NCBI GenBank assembly: GCA_009869945.1 | Contig: WIXG01000345.1 | Location: forward strand, 17,485 to 81,484 | Reading direction: 5' to 3' | From: Mesaphorura yosii | Lineage: Eukaryota; Arthropoda; Collembola; Poduromorpha; Tullbergiidae | DNA length: 64,000 bases | Part shown: piece after piece, positions 24,358 to 34,577 of the stretch | How positions within the stretch are numbered: the stretch's first letter is position 1 | Layout: each line of letters starts with the position of its first letter | Program-made: the position numbers and the translations under genes | The notes under the pieces: generated by a model | What the model was told of the DNA's origin: nothing | Database searches by the model: none | The model's input: only the letters and a program-made list of their open reading frames with translations

Positions 24358-26984
24358 TTAGTACAAATCTGACGCTTTAGCAGATGATGCAAGAGCCAGT
24401 TGATGGATTTCATTTTCCAGTCCCTCTGGGTAATATTTTTCGTCCACAACAATCTTCGTGGCATATAACGAAGTTTTGGCAATCTGTTTGGAAGTGACAT
24501 TGATAAAGCTGAAGAATCTTCCAAAGCTGTTGAGCCCAATCACGCTTGTGCGCAGGCGGAGCAAAAAAGATTCCATCAAGAAAATCTGCTCCAACTTGCT
24601 GGAAATATTGTTCACCTCCGCGTCACGAATAATATTCTGGACGTCCGGATCCTGGACAGCGAGACCAATTAGTAGGTTCAGGAGGACGATTGTGGCCATG
24701 AAGACGAAGACGACAAACATGAGTTGAGCGGTGAATGGCACTCTTGGCGGAAGGTTTGTTCCTCCATCGTCTCCTCCGTAAAAGATTGCCTCATACTCGT
24801 ATTCGCCAGTCATCATGATCAGCACCTTCACGATGGCTATCGGCATGAACACAAATTGCCCTTTGCCTGGAATTAGAATCCTGAAAGCAATTGCAAAAGC
24901 AATCAGGATCGGCGAGTAGAAGAGCAGCATGAGGAATGAGTTTTTGGATACTTTCACGAGCACTTCGGAGTATTTGCCAAAGTGTGGAATGCGGGCGAGT
25001 TCACGGAGGCTAATTGCCCATGCAAGGAAAACGCCAACAGCTGCGGCCGCGTACTGGAGCCCAGAGATTGAGCTGCCGCCTCCGACGGAATGGAGGAATA
25101 CTGGGTAAAGATTGAAGGCGATCAGAATCAGAACGAGCCACTGCGTCCATTTTGCGAGCCGGCGCCGAAGGCCATGGAATTCGACGACTCGAAACAGTTC
25201 CTTGATGACAATGACGCCGGAGATTGGCATCAGGATCGAGACGTAGATGAGTGCAGTGCGTTGGTCGTATGGCGGACAAATTACTCGTGGCGCTGGCGCT
25301 GACGACGGTGCGCTCTCGGTCGAGTTTGTGAGAGTCAAATTTGTCAAAGCCGAATAGTCACCACCTAAACTGCATTCGACAGCAAATACTTCGAGTATGA
25401 AGAGCGTGTAAACGATGAGCCACGAGAGCTGGAGGATCATCCCAATCCAGTTTAGCCACCAGAACCGGAACCACTTCTTGGCAATGAAAATCTGCACGAG
25501 TGGATGGAGGAGGACTTTGGTCCGGAGCCACTTTTTTGATTTGAGCACTCCGTGCAAGTATTTTGTCTCCTGCTGCGGGACTAGAAGCGGGTCGTTGTAG
25601 CCCGTGATGCAGGTCATGTCCACTTCGATGCTCAGCCGTCTGTCCTTGAAGTCCATCGTTTTGAAGGAGAAGGATTTGTCCATCCACGAAACCATCGCAT
25701 TCGGCACTGTTTCGTAAACGATTGTGAGGAGGTCATCCTCTAGCCAGCGCCAAGGTTTGGGCAGCGATGTTAGGAAAAGTTCGGCGACTCGCCCGAAATT
25801 ACGACGGCACGCGATGTGAAGCGCCGTGTTATTGTTGCTGTCTCGGTGTAGCGTGAATTTGTGCAGATCATTTTCGAGGATTTGATCGGAGTCGATGAGG
25901 GCTTGGGCGCAGGCCAGCGACTTGTCAGCAAACCAGCAGAGCGCCGCGCAGTGAAGTGCTGTCTGCTTATCCACGTTCAGCGCCCAGATGTCAATCTTCT
26001 CTGCCTCGAGCAGTTTCTGAAGAATCACGTGATGGCCGTATTCAGCTGCCAAATGAAGCGCGGTTTCTTGTCGCTCGATCGTCGGTTGACTGCCTTGCTC
26101 TGGCGTACATTTGGCCAGGAGCTGCTCGACGCACTTGACTGTGTTCCGACAGTTGCCTGCAGTGACTGCCACATGCAGCGGCGTTCTTCCCTCCGAGTCG
26201 ACGACCGTCACATCGCAGTCGAGCTCCAGCAGCAGCTTCACCATCACGTAAGCCTTTTCACGGGCTGCAATGTGGAGTGGTGTGGAATTCTTCTGAATGG
26301 AGTGCCTCGTCGATTTGCAGGGTGCATTCTTCTGACTGTCGTCTGCAGCAATCAGTAGCCTCGCGCACCGAACTGCCTCTTCAGTGTTGCCCTCAGCCAC
26401 GCAGTGGAGAGGCGTCATGCCCTGCAGGTCGGCGTCCGTGGGACTTGCTCCATGTTCCAGCAGCAGCGCGACAAGTTCGTCCATTTCGTTCTCCGCCGCG
26501 TAGTGAAGGGCCGACCGACGTTTTCGATCAAGGGCGTTGACAAATCTCAGCTTAAGATCGTCTGTGACTGCAGCTTCAGCGATCAAAAACTGGGCAACAG
26601 CTTCGGGGTCGCCCTCTGAAAAGGGCGACATAACAAAACATTGCATTCGCCTTTCGTCAGGTCAAAACCTGTCAAATGTCAAATCAATTGTTTATTTTCC
26701 TACCTACCGTCTCTGACGATCGAGGCCACGCAATGCAGTGGAGTTCGGCCACTACAGTCCTGCATTCCATAATACACTAAACTAAGTAGCTGCTGGACTT
26801 CGGAGAGGTTGGCACGAAGTGCTGCGTGGTGAAGTGGGTACTTTTCGTAGCATCCGGACGTCTCGCAGAGGTGCCTTTCGTCTAGTACATCGTAGCAGCT
26901 GCCGGTTTTCCCGGTGGATGATGACGGATGGGTCAGAAGAAGCCGTTTAAGGTGCGCCGGTGTTTTGGACAGTTCCAGACCCAT
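24358..26984 (-). CDS. TRPA-subfamily cation channel with ankyrin repeats
   Basis: Sensory cation channel of the painless/pyrexia-like TRPA group. Exons 26984-26708 and 26615-24358 join in frame (VRD-EGDPEA) to about 844 residues. Residues about 40-400 hold a series of ankyrin repeats (PLHHAALRANL, ALHYAAENEMDELVALLLEHGA, TPLHIAAREKAYVMVKLLLE, TALHLAAEYGHHVILQKLLE, TALHIACRRNFGRVAELFL). Six membrane segments follow at about 485-750. The pore loop carries MMTGEYEYEAIF and the last helix ends LLNLLIGLAVQD, the TRPA hallmark, followed by a helical tail. The ATG at 26984 is the first in frame and stands two bases after a possible acceptor (CACATAG), so an upstream 5' exon may exist. Detection of heat, irritants or mechanical stimuli is the known role of the group; the modality here is unknown. 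Confidence 0.88.
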
Positions 26985-27855
26985 CACTATGTGCAAATTA
27001 AAACACAGAATTCACTTTCGTATATACAAGTGACGGAGATCACAGAAAAATTGGAATGTTCGGGCAAAGGACAGAAACAAGTAATTTTCGCGTTTATTTA
27101 CATTTTGCTGAAAGTGGAGAATTTGAACTGGCGAATTTCGTGCATAAAATAAAGTGGGTGCTGCTTTCTTTGCAGTTCTTACCATTGCACTGCAAAAAAC
27201 TGCACACTGCACTGGCGACTGTAGACTAGAGCTCGTTTTTCGCGTGCGGCGAACGAGATTCGAGATGAATCGATAAAAGCTGGTCCAGGCTAGAATGCAA
27301 TGGAATGGGTGAATTGAGGACGAGGAGATTATTTGCAAACATAGGAGCGGTGAATGCAGCTTAGCAGACGTCCGCAGAGATAACCAGCAAGCCCCAGAAT
27401 AGAGCGATTTGTATGGCATTTATCACTTTGTTGGTTTAATTAGGCATTGAGGGCATTGATTCATTATACAATGAATCAGCTACAATGAAAAGAACAAGCT
27501 GAACTGAAGACGAGCTTCTCGTAATCGCCATACGTTCATATAGTCAACAGGTTTCTGTTTCTAGAAGGATTCTGGCCAGGTTCATACCCGACATCTTTTG
27601 TCGCCTCGCTTGCTCTCTTACACAGTCACTGCCGCTGACAATAGCATTAGACAATGACATTAGAAGGAAGGAAAGATTTGAGCAAAACATGGTATGCTAC
27701 GTGGCACCGGTGCGTTGTCACCTTCACTCATCATCTCAGCAGCATCGCCTGCATCGCAACAGTTAAGCACTCACCTGCATGCATTCGGCTCGGTGCAATC
27801 AAGCAATCCGGTAGACTACTGGAATTGAAACTAAATTAGTATTAGAACACCCACG
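26985..27855. other. Intergenic, possible 5' exon of TRPA gene
   Basis: About 870 bases. A possible non-coding or short first exon of the TRPA channel could lie here on the minus strand because an acceptor-like CACATAG abuts its first ATG. Nothing else is supportable. Confidence 0.4.
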
Positions 27856-29752
27856 ATGGAGTCGAAGGTCTGCTGCCTAATTCGAGTTCGAGTTGCGCCG
27901 GTCCTTCTCTTCTTGATTGTCCAATCAACTTTGAACAGTCAGGTCGAGGTCACAGTATCAGCAGCAACTAATAACGACAATGCCAACGACTTCCAATCGC
28001 AATTGCAGCCGCCGGTAATTCACGTGCAAGTGAGCAGGCAAGGCCAGTTCAGTTCATACTAACCCCATTTTTGATCCATCCAAAATCGGCTAATATAAAC
28101 GTGGAAGGTAATGATGGTCGTTCTTACAACTTATTTTGTAGGAGCTTTAACGTTAAGTAACCACGAAATTTGTCAATTTGCCAGTCCCACAAGCACCCAC
28201 CACCTCAAGCGGCAGCAACTATGCGGAGGAACAGACCGAATTCTACATCGGAGAGTCGGCTGTGCTCAACTGCGACCTCGAAGGCGAGCCTTCGACGCCA
28301 TACGGATACGGATGCATTGGAATTGTGAAACTGAATTTTGGGATGTTGGATTTATTGATGATTTTGCTATATATACTTGCCTAATTGATGATTTTGAGCA
28401 TTTTAATGTGAGTTGTACCAATAAAACAGAATTTTAAGGTTAAGAAGACAGACAAATTACATTTCTTTCACACATTTAATGTTCAGCCGGCCAGTTGACT
28501 GGCTTTACTATCTGATGTTGTCTATCCACGATAGGTTAACTCTTGACATGTCATGTATGATTCGCCACCGCCAAAGCTGCTCCCACCACACGCACCAGCA
28601 CAGCATGGTTTACTTTCTGTACACTCTTCTCCAGTCTCTGCGCAATTGTCACCAGCTGATGCAAATGTTGACATCGTTGCAATAAGGATTGCTACCAACA
28701 GGAAGAGAAGATTGGCACGCTGGAGCTCCATAATAATCCATCGTACGAACGTCTGCTTGCTGTGTTTTGTGCTAAGAAGGCAGAAATGCAATAATGCTTT
28801 ATTTTTGGACTGAGGCAATATTTATGTGATCAATTTGTGGCTTCCGGGTTGTTTGTTTGAATATATGGCTTCTCTGTGGTCAAATTCAATTAATGTATTC
28901 ATGCATTCCGTTCTTGACCACAGCTGATATGCGGCAAAACTGCATTTAATGGTGGTCTTGCGCTGTGGTGGATGAATTTTTTCCACCCCTTTTAATTCAT
29001 TTCATGACTCGTTAAGCAGGGCTTCCTGGGCTTAAATGTATGCATTTTGATTATTATTGGCTTAGCCAAAATTAAGTAAATTAAATGCTGATTCATGCCG
29101 TACCATGCCAAAATTGGCCCGCACTCAAGCCGTCCGTCATGCAATCTTATTGTAATTGTAGAGCTAACACCGCCTGAATTGAATACAGTAGCCGTGGAAT
29201 CAGCCGAGTCTTCCTGCGGCACGATAAAAACAAGGTGCTTGAGTGTGCTCTACGACAAGACTTGCCATTGCCAATGTTTGGTTGGCGGAAAAACGATATG
29301 GTAACTTCTTACAAACCGTACGTTTAATTTTTTAATTCGAAGCTGCCCTATTCTGATTTCCCAGAATATTACGGCCGGTGATCATTACCTCGTCGAAACC
29401 AAAGAGGCCGGGAACTCTTCCGTGCTGGCATTTCGCGGCAGCGTCCTTCACCGCTTCGAATGTAGGTGGAACTGCGTCTGTCGTTTCCACCGTTCGAGTT
29501 CGAGGTTCGTTTCCAATTTTGACCTACATGACGGTGGCTGCTCTGGATTGTCTCTTCATATCTGGACATCTGTCTTTTTGAGTTGTTGATCCAAGAGAGC
29601 TTGGATCAATAGCTATAACAAACCACCGCGCCTTTTACGAAATCGGCTTCGTTGTTTTCGCACTGCTCATTGTGGTGCTGATTGCAGCGTTCGCGTACCT
29701 GTACGCGAAACAAGCAAGAAGAAATCATCACCTTGCAGGCGATGAGGGCTGA
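27856..29752 (+). pseudogene. Decayed Ig-superfamily membrane protein gene
   Basis: Fragments of a type I membrane protein lie in order on the plus strand. 27856-28018: a signal peptide exon ending at a good donor. 28190-28435: first Ig domain, where FYIGESAVLNCDLEGEPSTPYG is in one frame and the F-strand word DDFAIYTC in another. Near 29170-29298: second Ig domain start (NKVLECALRQDLPLPMFGWRKND), ending at a GTAAC donor. 29365-29513: rest of that domain, where SSVLAFRG and TASNVGGTASVVSTVRVR are in different frames with the Cys-bearing F strand missing. 29582-29752: membrane helix (IGFVVFALLIVVLIAAFAYLY) and a basic tail. The last splice (CGAG/GTTCGT to TTTGAG) restores frame. The two in-domain frame breaks suggest a pseudogene; unrecognised introns are the alternative. 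AATAAA at 29932. Confidence 0.5.
28522..28731 (-). CDS. Small secreted cystine-knot-like peptide
   Basis: A 69-residue precursor in a single exon. Residues 1-26 form a clear signal peptide (LLFLLVAILIATMSTFASA). The mature 43 residues carry six cysteines at 30, 37, 43, 44, 48 and 62, in the order C-x6-C-x5-CC-x3-C-x13-C, the inhibitor cystine knot (knottin) spacing, although the last loop is long and Gly-rich. Few basic residues, so a pore-former is unlikely. ICK peptides serve as antimicrobial, protease-inhibitor, neuroactive or venom components; sequence alone cannot decide. It sits antisense within the decayed Ig gene, in the gap between its two Ig domains. Confidence 0.6.
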   Translation of the reverse strand: MELQRANLLFLLVAILIATMSTFASAGDNCAETGEECTESKPCCAGACGGSSFGGGESYMTCQELTYRG

Positions 29753-30393
29753 ATTCTCCAAGCATGAGCTTGGAGCGTCGCGGATCACGCTTTCAACTAT
29801 TATGAACGGGCAGACAAAATTACCAAATTGCTTGCATCAGATTCGTATTTTGTACATTTTGTAGATACCTATTTTTAGTTTTATTGGCACGAGGCTGGTA
29901 ACTGACTGCTACTGTGACTCAATGAATAAAATCCATGTCAAACGATTCAAAGTCCTGCCCTCCGTCAAGCCTGTCAAAGTTGCATAAGTGTCGGACTTCT
30001 CTTAACCTGACTGTTATTTTATTTTCTTACATAGCATGGATTACTATTCATTCACCGAGGATTAACATGGCGATTTGCGCAAAAAACACTTGACACGCCA
30101 TTTTAACGCTTAATCCATATATTCCCCGCTTGTACTAACGGGAATTTCACTGCATTTCTGCTGGGTAGTCAATCTATACCACTCTCACACTTCTCATGCT
30201 TGACAGGTGAGGTGATAAGCACGCTAGATTTCAGGATTACGCACGGCAATGGATATGATGGCCGTTGGGTTTAGTTGTGCATGAGCCTGTGAAATTCCCC
30301 CGAAAGTTTAAATTTCACGGTTTCTGCTGAATAATTAGTCGTTCCATCATCACACCTTCGACCTGTCACACTGCATCATTCGTCTGCATCAGA
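29753..30393. other. Intergenic, upstream of chitinase
   Basis: Contains the polyadenylation signal of the preceding Ig gene at 29932-29937 and the promoter of the chitinase. No TATA box obvious; no gene. Confidence 0.45.
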
Positions 30394-31713
30394 ATGGACC
30401 TCCGAATTGTCCTGCTGGCCCTCTTCGCCGTTTCCACTGCGGCCGCCGATGGGAAAGTGTTCCTCTGCTACTGGGGTACGTGGTCCATTTACCGCCCTGA
30501 GCCGTACACGTTCAACACGCCACAGATCGACCCGCACATGTGCACGCATCTCGTGTACAGCTTTGCCGGGTTAAACAACGTTACCAACAGAATTGGGAGT
30601 CTGGACCCGTGGGCCGACTACGCAGCCAACGAATGTGAAGTCTTGGAGTCTGGAGAGGAGCAGTGCGGTGGACGTGACACGCTTCGAGCCACCGTGGCGC
30701 TGAGGTCCCAAAACCCAGACTTGAAGGTTCTGCTCGCCATCGGCGGCTGGAATCAAGGCTCCGAGAGATTCAGCGTGATGGCAGCCGACCCTGCGAAACG
30801 GAGCAGTTTTACGCAGAGCGCGCTCGACTTCATCACGAAATTCAACCTGGACGGAATTGACATGGACTGGGAGTATCCGGCCTCGAGAGAGGGAAGCAGC
30901 CCGGACGACAAGGCTAATTTTGTCACGTTACTCCAGGAAATGCGGGCTGCGTTCGATGTACTGGGCGCACAACTCGGCCGACACATGTATTTGACGTCTG
31001 CAGTAGCTGCTGGTACCTCTACGGTCGATGCCGCCTACGACATCCCAGAAATCAGCAAATACCTCGACTTCATCAACGTCATGACGTACGACTTCAAGCT
31101 TTGGGTCGACGACTCACCGGAAATGGAATTGATTGGGCATCACAGCCCGCTGCATCCAAAGCCCGATGAGACGCCAGGAAATCGCTCGCTGACCGTCTCG
31201 GCTGCCATTCAGCACTACCTGGACAATGGAGCACCGGCGGAGAAACTGCTACTTGGGATTGGAGCTTACGGACACTCGTACAGACTTGCCGCTCCAGACG
31301 CCTTCAATTTCTACGACCGAGCAGCCGGCCCCGGACCCGCACAATCCGTGTCACAGGCACCCGGCACCATTTTCTATTTTGAGGTACGTACGTCAGAAGG
31401 ACAAAAAAAAGCAAGCCAGGAAAAGTATTTGTAATCTTATCTTTTTCTTCACCAGATTTGTGAGACTGCGAGCTCCTACCGCTTTTACTTTGACTACGAC
31501 TACTTCGTTCCATATGCAACCGATGGAAATATGTGGTACGGATACGATTACCCGTCCAGCGTGATTGCGAAGGTCGACTACGCTCAAAGTTTGGGATTGG
31601 GTGGAATGATGATTTGGTCCATTGACTCGGATGATTTCAACAACGCCTGTGGAAGCTGGGCCACCAGAGGTCTTGGCACAGTGGTCCAACAACGACTGGC
31701 TGCTTCTGTTTAA
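30394..31713 (+). CDS. GH18 chitinase or chitinase-like protein
   Basis: Secreted beta-1,4-chitin hydrolase. Exons 30394-31383 and 31456-31713 give 415 residues. Residues 1-18 are a signal peptide. The GH18 barrel shows KVFLCYWGTWSIYRP, the strand-3 motif KVLLAIGGWN, the catalytic DGIDMDWEYP (Asp156, Asp158, Glu160 intact), the MTYDF strand (INVMTYDFKLWVDD) and the C-terminal GGMMIWSIDSDDF. No chitin-binding CBM14 domain follows, so it is a single-domain form as in insect groups with digestive or imaginal-disc-growth roles; the intact Glu argues for catalysis. AATAAA near 31772. Confidence 0.93.
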
Positions 31714-32417
31714 TGATTAAACTGCAAACTGCTGATGATGATGAAAAAGGGAATACGAATTAAAAAGCTAGCAATAAATTAGTCTCATCTCATTACATTA
31801 CATTTTGGAAAACATTACAAAATTGGTCTGATACTGAGTCATTCGAATCCAGCATTTCACGGATTCTCAAATTACTCAATGGAATACGCAAGTCGCATGC
31901 ATGATGCGTCGCGGCTCACTTTTGCAAGCGAATGTGAATAAGCCTGTAACTGTAATTTGAGGACAAATTGCTACTCTTGAACTGTTGACCCCTGATTTAC
32001 TGATTTAAACATTACTAAATTCTGCGTGGATTTATTAGCGTGTGATTCTGACTCACAGTTCACTCGAGCTCGGATAACACCAAACTTCAACTCAAACTAA
32101 TATGATAGCCTCATCAAGTTTTTGAAAGATACAAAGGCCAGTCAACGTTGCATAAGAGATGAGATGACCTTGAGTGTTGACTTTATATCCTATGAGCTAA
32201 TAAACAAGAACTGAATTGTGATCCGCATTCATTCACGGATGAATACCCATAACTTGCGCTTGTTGGTCTTTAGTGTTAACTTCATTGTTGTGCGCGGCTT
32301 TGGTCCGGTTCAAATCTCTGTCGTCTTCTTTCCGTCATAAAGTCAAAATAATCAGCTGATTCCTTTAATCACAAATTGAGAAGTTAGCCGTGCTCCCTTG
32401 ATATTAAGAGTAGAGCA
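31714..32417. other. Intergenic
   Basis: Chitinase 3' UTR and upstream region of the first P450. No gene or clear TATA box; nothing else seen. Confidence 0.45.
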
Positions 32418-34200
32418 ATGATTTGGATCACACTTGCTCTCGTGGCTCTCGTGACACTAATCTACTCGTACTACGCGGGAGAGCGTAACCTTCACAATGT
32501 CCCGCCCGGTCCTCCGCGACTGCCCTACATCGGGAGCGTCCCAGAACTCGCACGCAGCCCTCATCGCAAGACTCGTCCGTACCTCATGTTTCGGGATCTG
32601 TGTCGCAAGTATGGGCCGCTGGTGTTCCTGAAACTGGGAATTCGGACCATGGGTGAGTGACAGTGCTGCATAATCATACAAATTTCAGTTCAGAGCCTTC
32701 CAAAATATTCTGGTTCACTAACATTTAGTTGTCACTGACGATTACGAGATCACTCGCGATGTCCTCTGCCAAGACTTGTGGACCGACAGAGCTTACAATG
32801 ACTGGATTGCACTTCGGGCCTTCGGAAAGAAACTTGGTAAGATCAGTAAGATGAAGCGAATTGCGACCAGTTTAAGAAAGGAAAATGAACAATGAAGGAG
32901 ATTCCAAGAACATTTCTCGTTTCAGGCGTTCTTATGGTTGGCGGCGACGTGTGGAAGGAAATGCGCCGATTTTCTTTGCGTACGCTCCGTGATTTTGGAT
33001 TCGGGAAACAAAGCAGCATGGACGCGACGATTCAGGAGGAACTCGCGGAGCTTATGGCGGGTCTTAACTCTCAATTGGCCCACGCCGATTCTGGGATCAT
33101 TGTACCTATGCACCAATTCTTCACCATCTCCATTCTGAATATTCTCTGGAAGATGATTGCCGGCTTCCGATTCGAGCACACGGACACTCGTCTCAAGCAG
33201 CTGCTGGTCCTCATCGACCAGGTTTCAAAAGACAATTCGATCGGTGGTTCCAGCGGCACTTTGTATAGTGCTTTTCCATTCCTCGCGCGAATTGTACCCA
33301 AAATGACAAAGGCCGGCGCAACTCGTGCACAAATGATCTCTTCGGTTCACGCCTTCTTCCGAGAGTTCCTTGACGAACGAAGAGCGGCCGGAACATATCG
33401 AGAAGACCAATGCGACTTCATGGACGTATTTTTGTCTGAAATTGATGCTCATGCACATCTCGGACCAGACGAGTCTGTTAACTACTACACGGATGAGCAG
33501 TTCATTGTGACGGTGAAGGACCTCTTCCTGGCTGGCAGCGAGACGACGGCAAACTCGATGGAATTTGCAATTCTGTACATGATGCTGAACCCGGAAGTCC
33601 AGCACCGTGTTCAAGCTGAGATTGACCAGGTCATTGGTCCAAATCGTACACCAACAATGGCAGACAAGGCAAGGATGCCCTACACTGAAGCTACACTTTT
33701 GGAGGTTCAGCGAATGGCGAATGTGGTACCGGTCGTGGTTCGGGCGCCGATTGCAGACACGACTATTGGGAAATACCGAATTCCAAAGGTAAAATCAATG
33801 CTCAGTAATTAACCGTCACGAAAAGTTAAAGGAAAGAATTTAATTCTTTCGATTTTAGGACACGCTTGGGATTTTCAACCTGTACAGCATGCACATGAAC
33901 CCCGACACCTTCCCGGACCCTTACAAATTCCATCCAGACCGCTTCTTCGACGCTTCCTCCAACGCAGTCGTGAATGCCAACAAAATCCTGCCGTTCGGAA
34001 CAGGGAAACGAGTTTGTCTTGGCGAGGTACTTGCAAGAACGACTCTCTTCACATACTTCACGGCTTTCATGCAGCAGTACTCATTCAGCGTGCCCCCAGT
34101 GGAACAAGCTCGGAGTTTGGAAAGCTTGATGGAACCCGTGGCTGGATTCACAATGTCACCGAAACCGTACTCGGTCTGCGTCAAGCCGAGACAGTCATAA
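32418..34200 (+). CDS. Cytochrome P450, clan 2 (tandem copy 1)
   Basis: Microsomal heme-thiolate monooxygenase. Exons 32418-32652, 32729-32836, 32926-33788 and 33859-34200 give 515 residues. The N-terminus is a membrane anchor followed by the proline hinge PPGPPRLPYIG. Then come the C-helix word WKEMRRFSLRTLRDFGFG, I-helix AGSETT, K-helix ExxR as EVQR, the PDRF-type word (FHPDRF) and the heme loop PFGTGKRVCLGE with the ligand Cys455. The WxxxRRFxLRTLRDFGFGK pattern places it in clan 2 (CYP2/18/15-like). Substrate unknown: hormone metabolism or detoxification. Followed head to tail by a close paralogue 377 bases downstream. Confidence 0.93.
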
Positions 34201-34577
34201 AATCGCAACTAAGAAACTACGTAGCAAGGAAAAATCACATGCCAAATGGTATGTGATTTAGACAAGGGTCGAGTGCTACATGTTCCACTGTCAACTAATC
34301 TGATAACTTACATGACTCCAAAATAAAATCCGCGTGTCAAAAACAAAAAGTAGCTTTATTGAAGCATTTTGTTATCATTTCTCGCACCACCTCACAAAGC
34401 CGTCATAAACACAGCATAGTGATATGAGTCACTGTTATCAGCTGAGTCCGTCCACAGTTCAAATTTTTATGAGAGGATATAAATTCAGCATCGCATGGTG
34501 GCAGACGCGAGCCAGTTTTACTTTCGATTGAAAATTCGTTAAACCCGAAATTAAATTCCTTACTTGCTTAGATTAAA
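34201..34577. other. Spacer between tandem P450 genes
   Basis: 377 bases holding the 3' UTR of copy 1 (AATAAA near 34322) and the promoter of copy 2. Confidence 0.5.
34478..34483 (+). promoter_or_regulatory. TATAAA box of P450 copy 2
   Basis: TATAAA stands 94 bases before the ATG of copy 2, and a CCAGT initiator-like word follows at 34512-34516, at usual TATA-to-start spacing. Confidence 0.5.
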
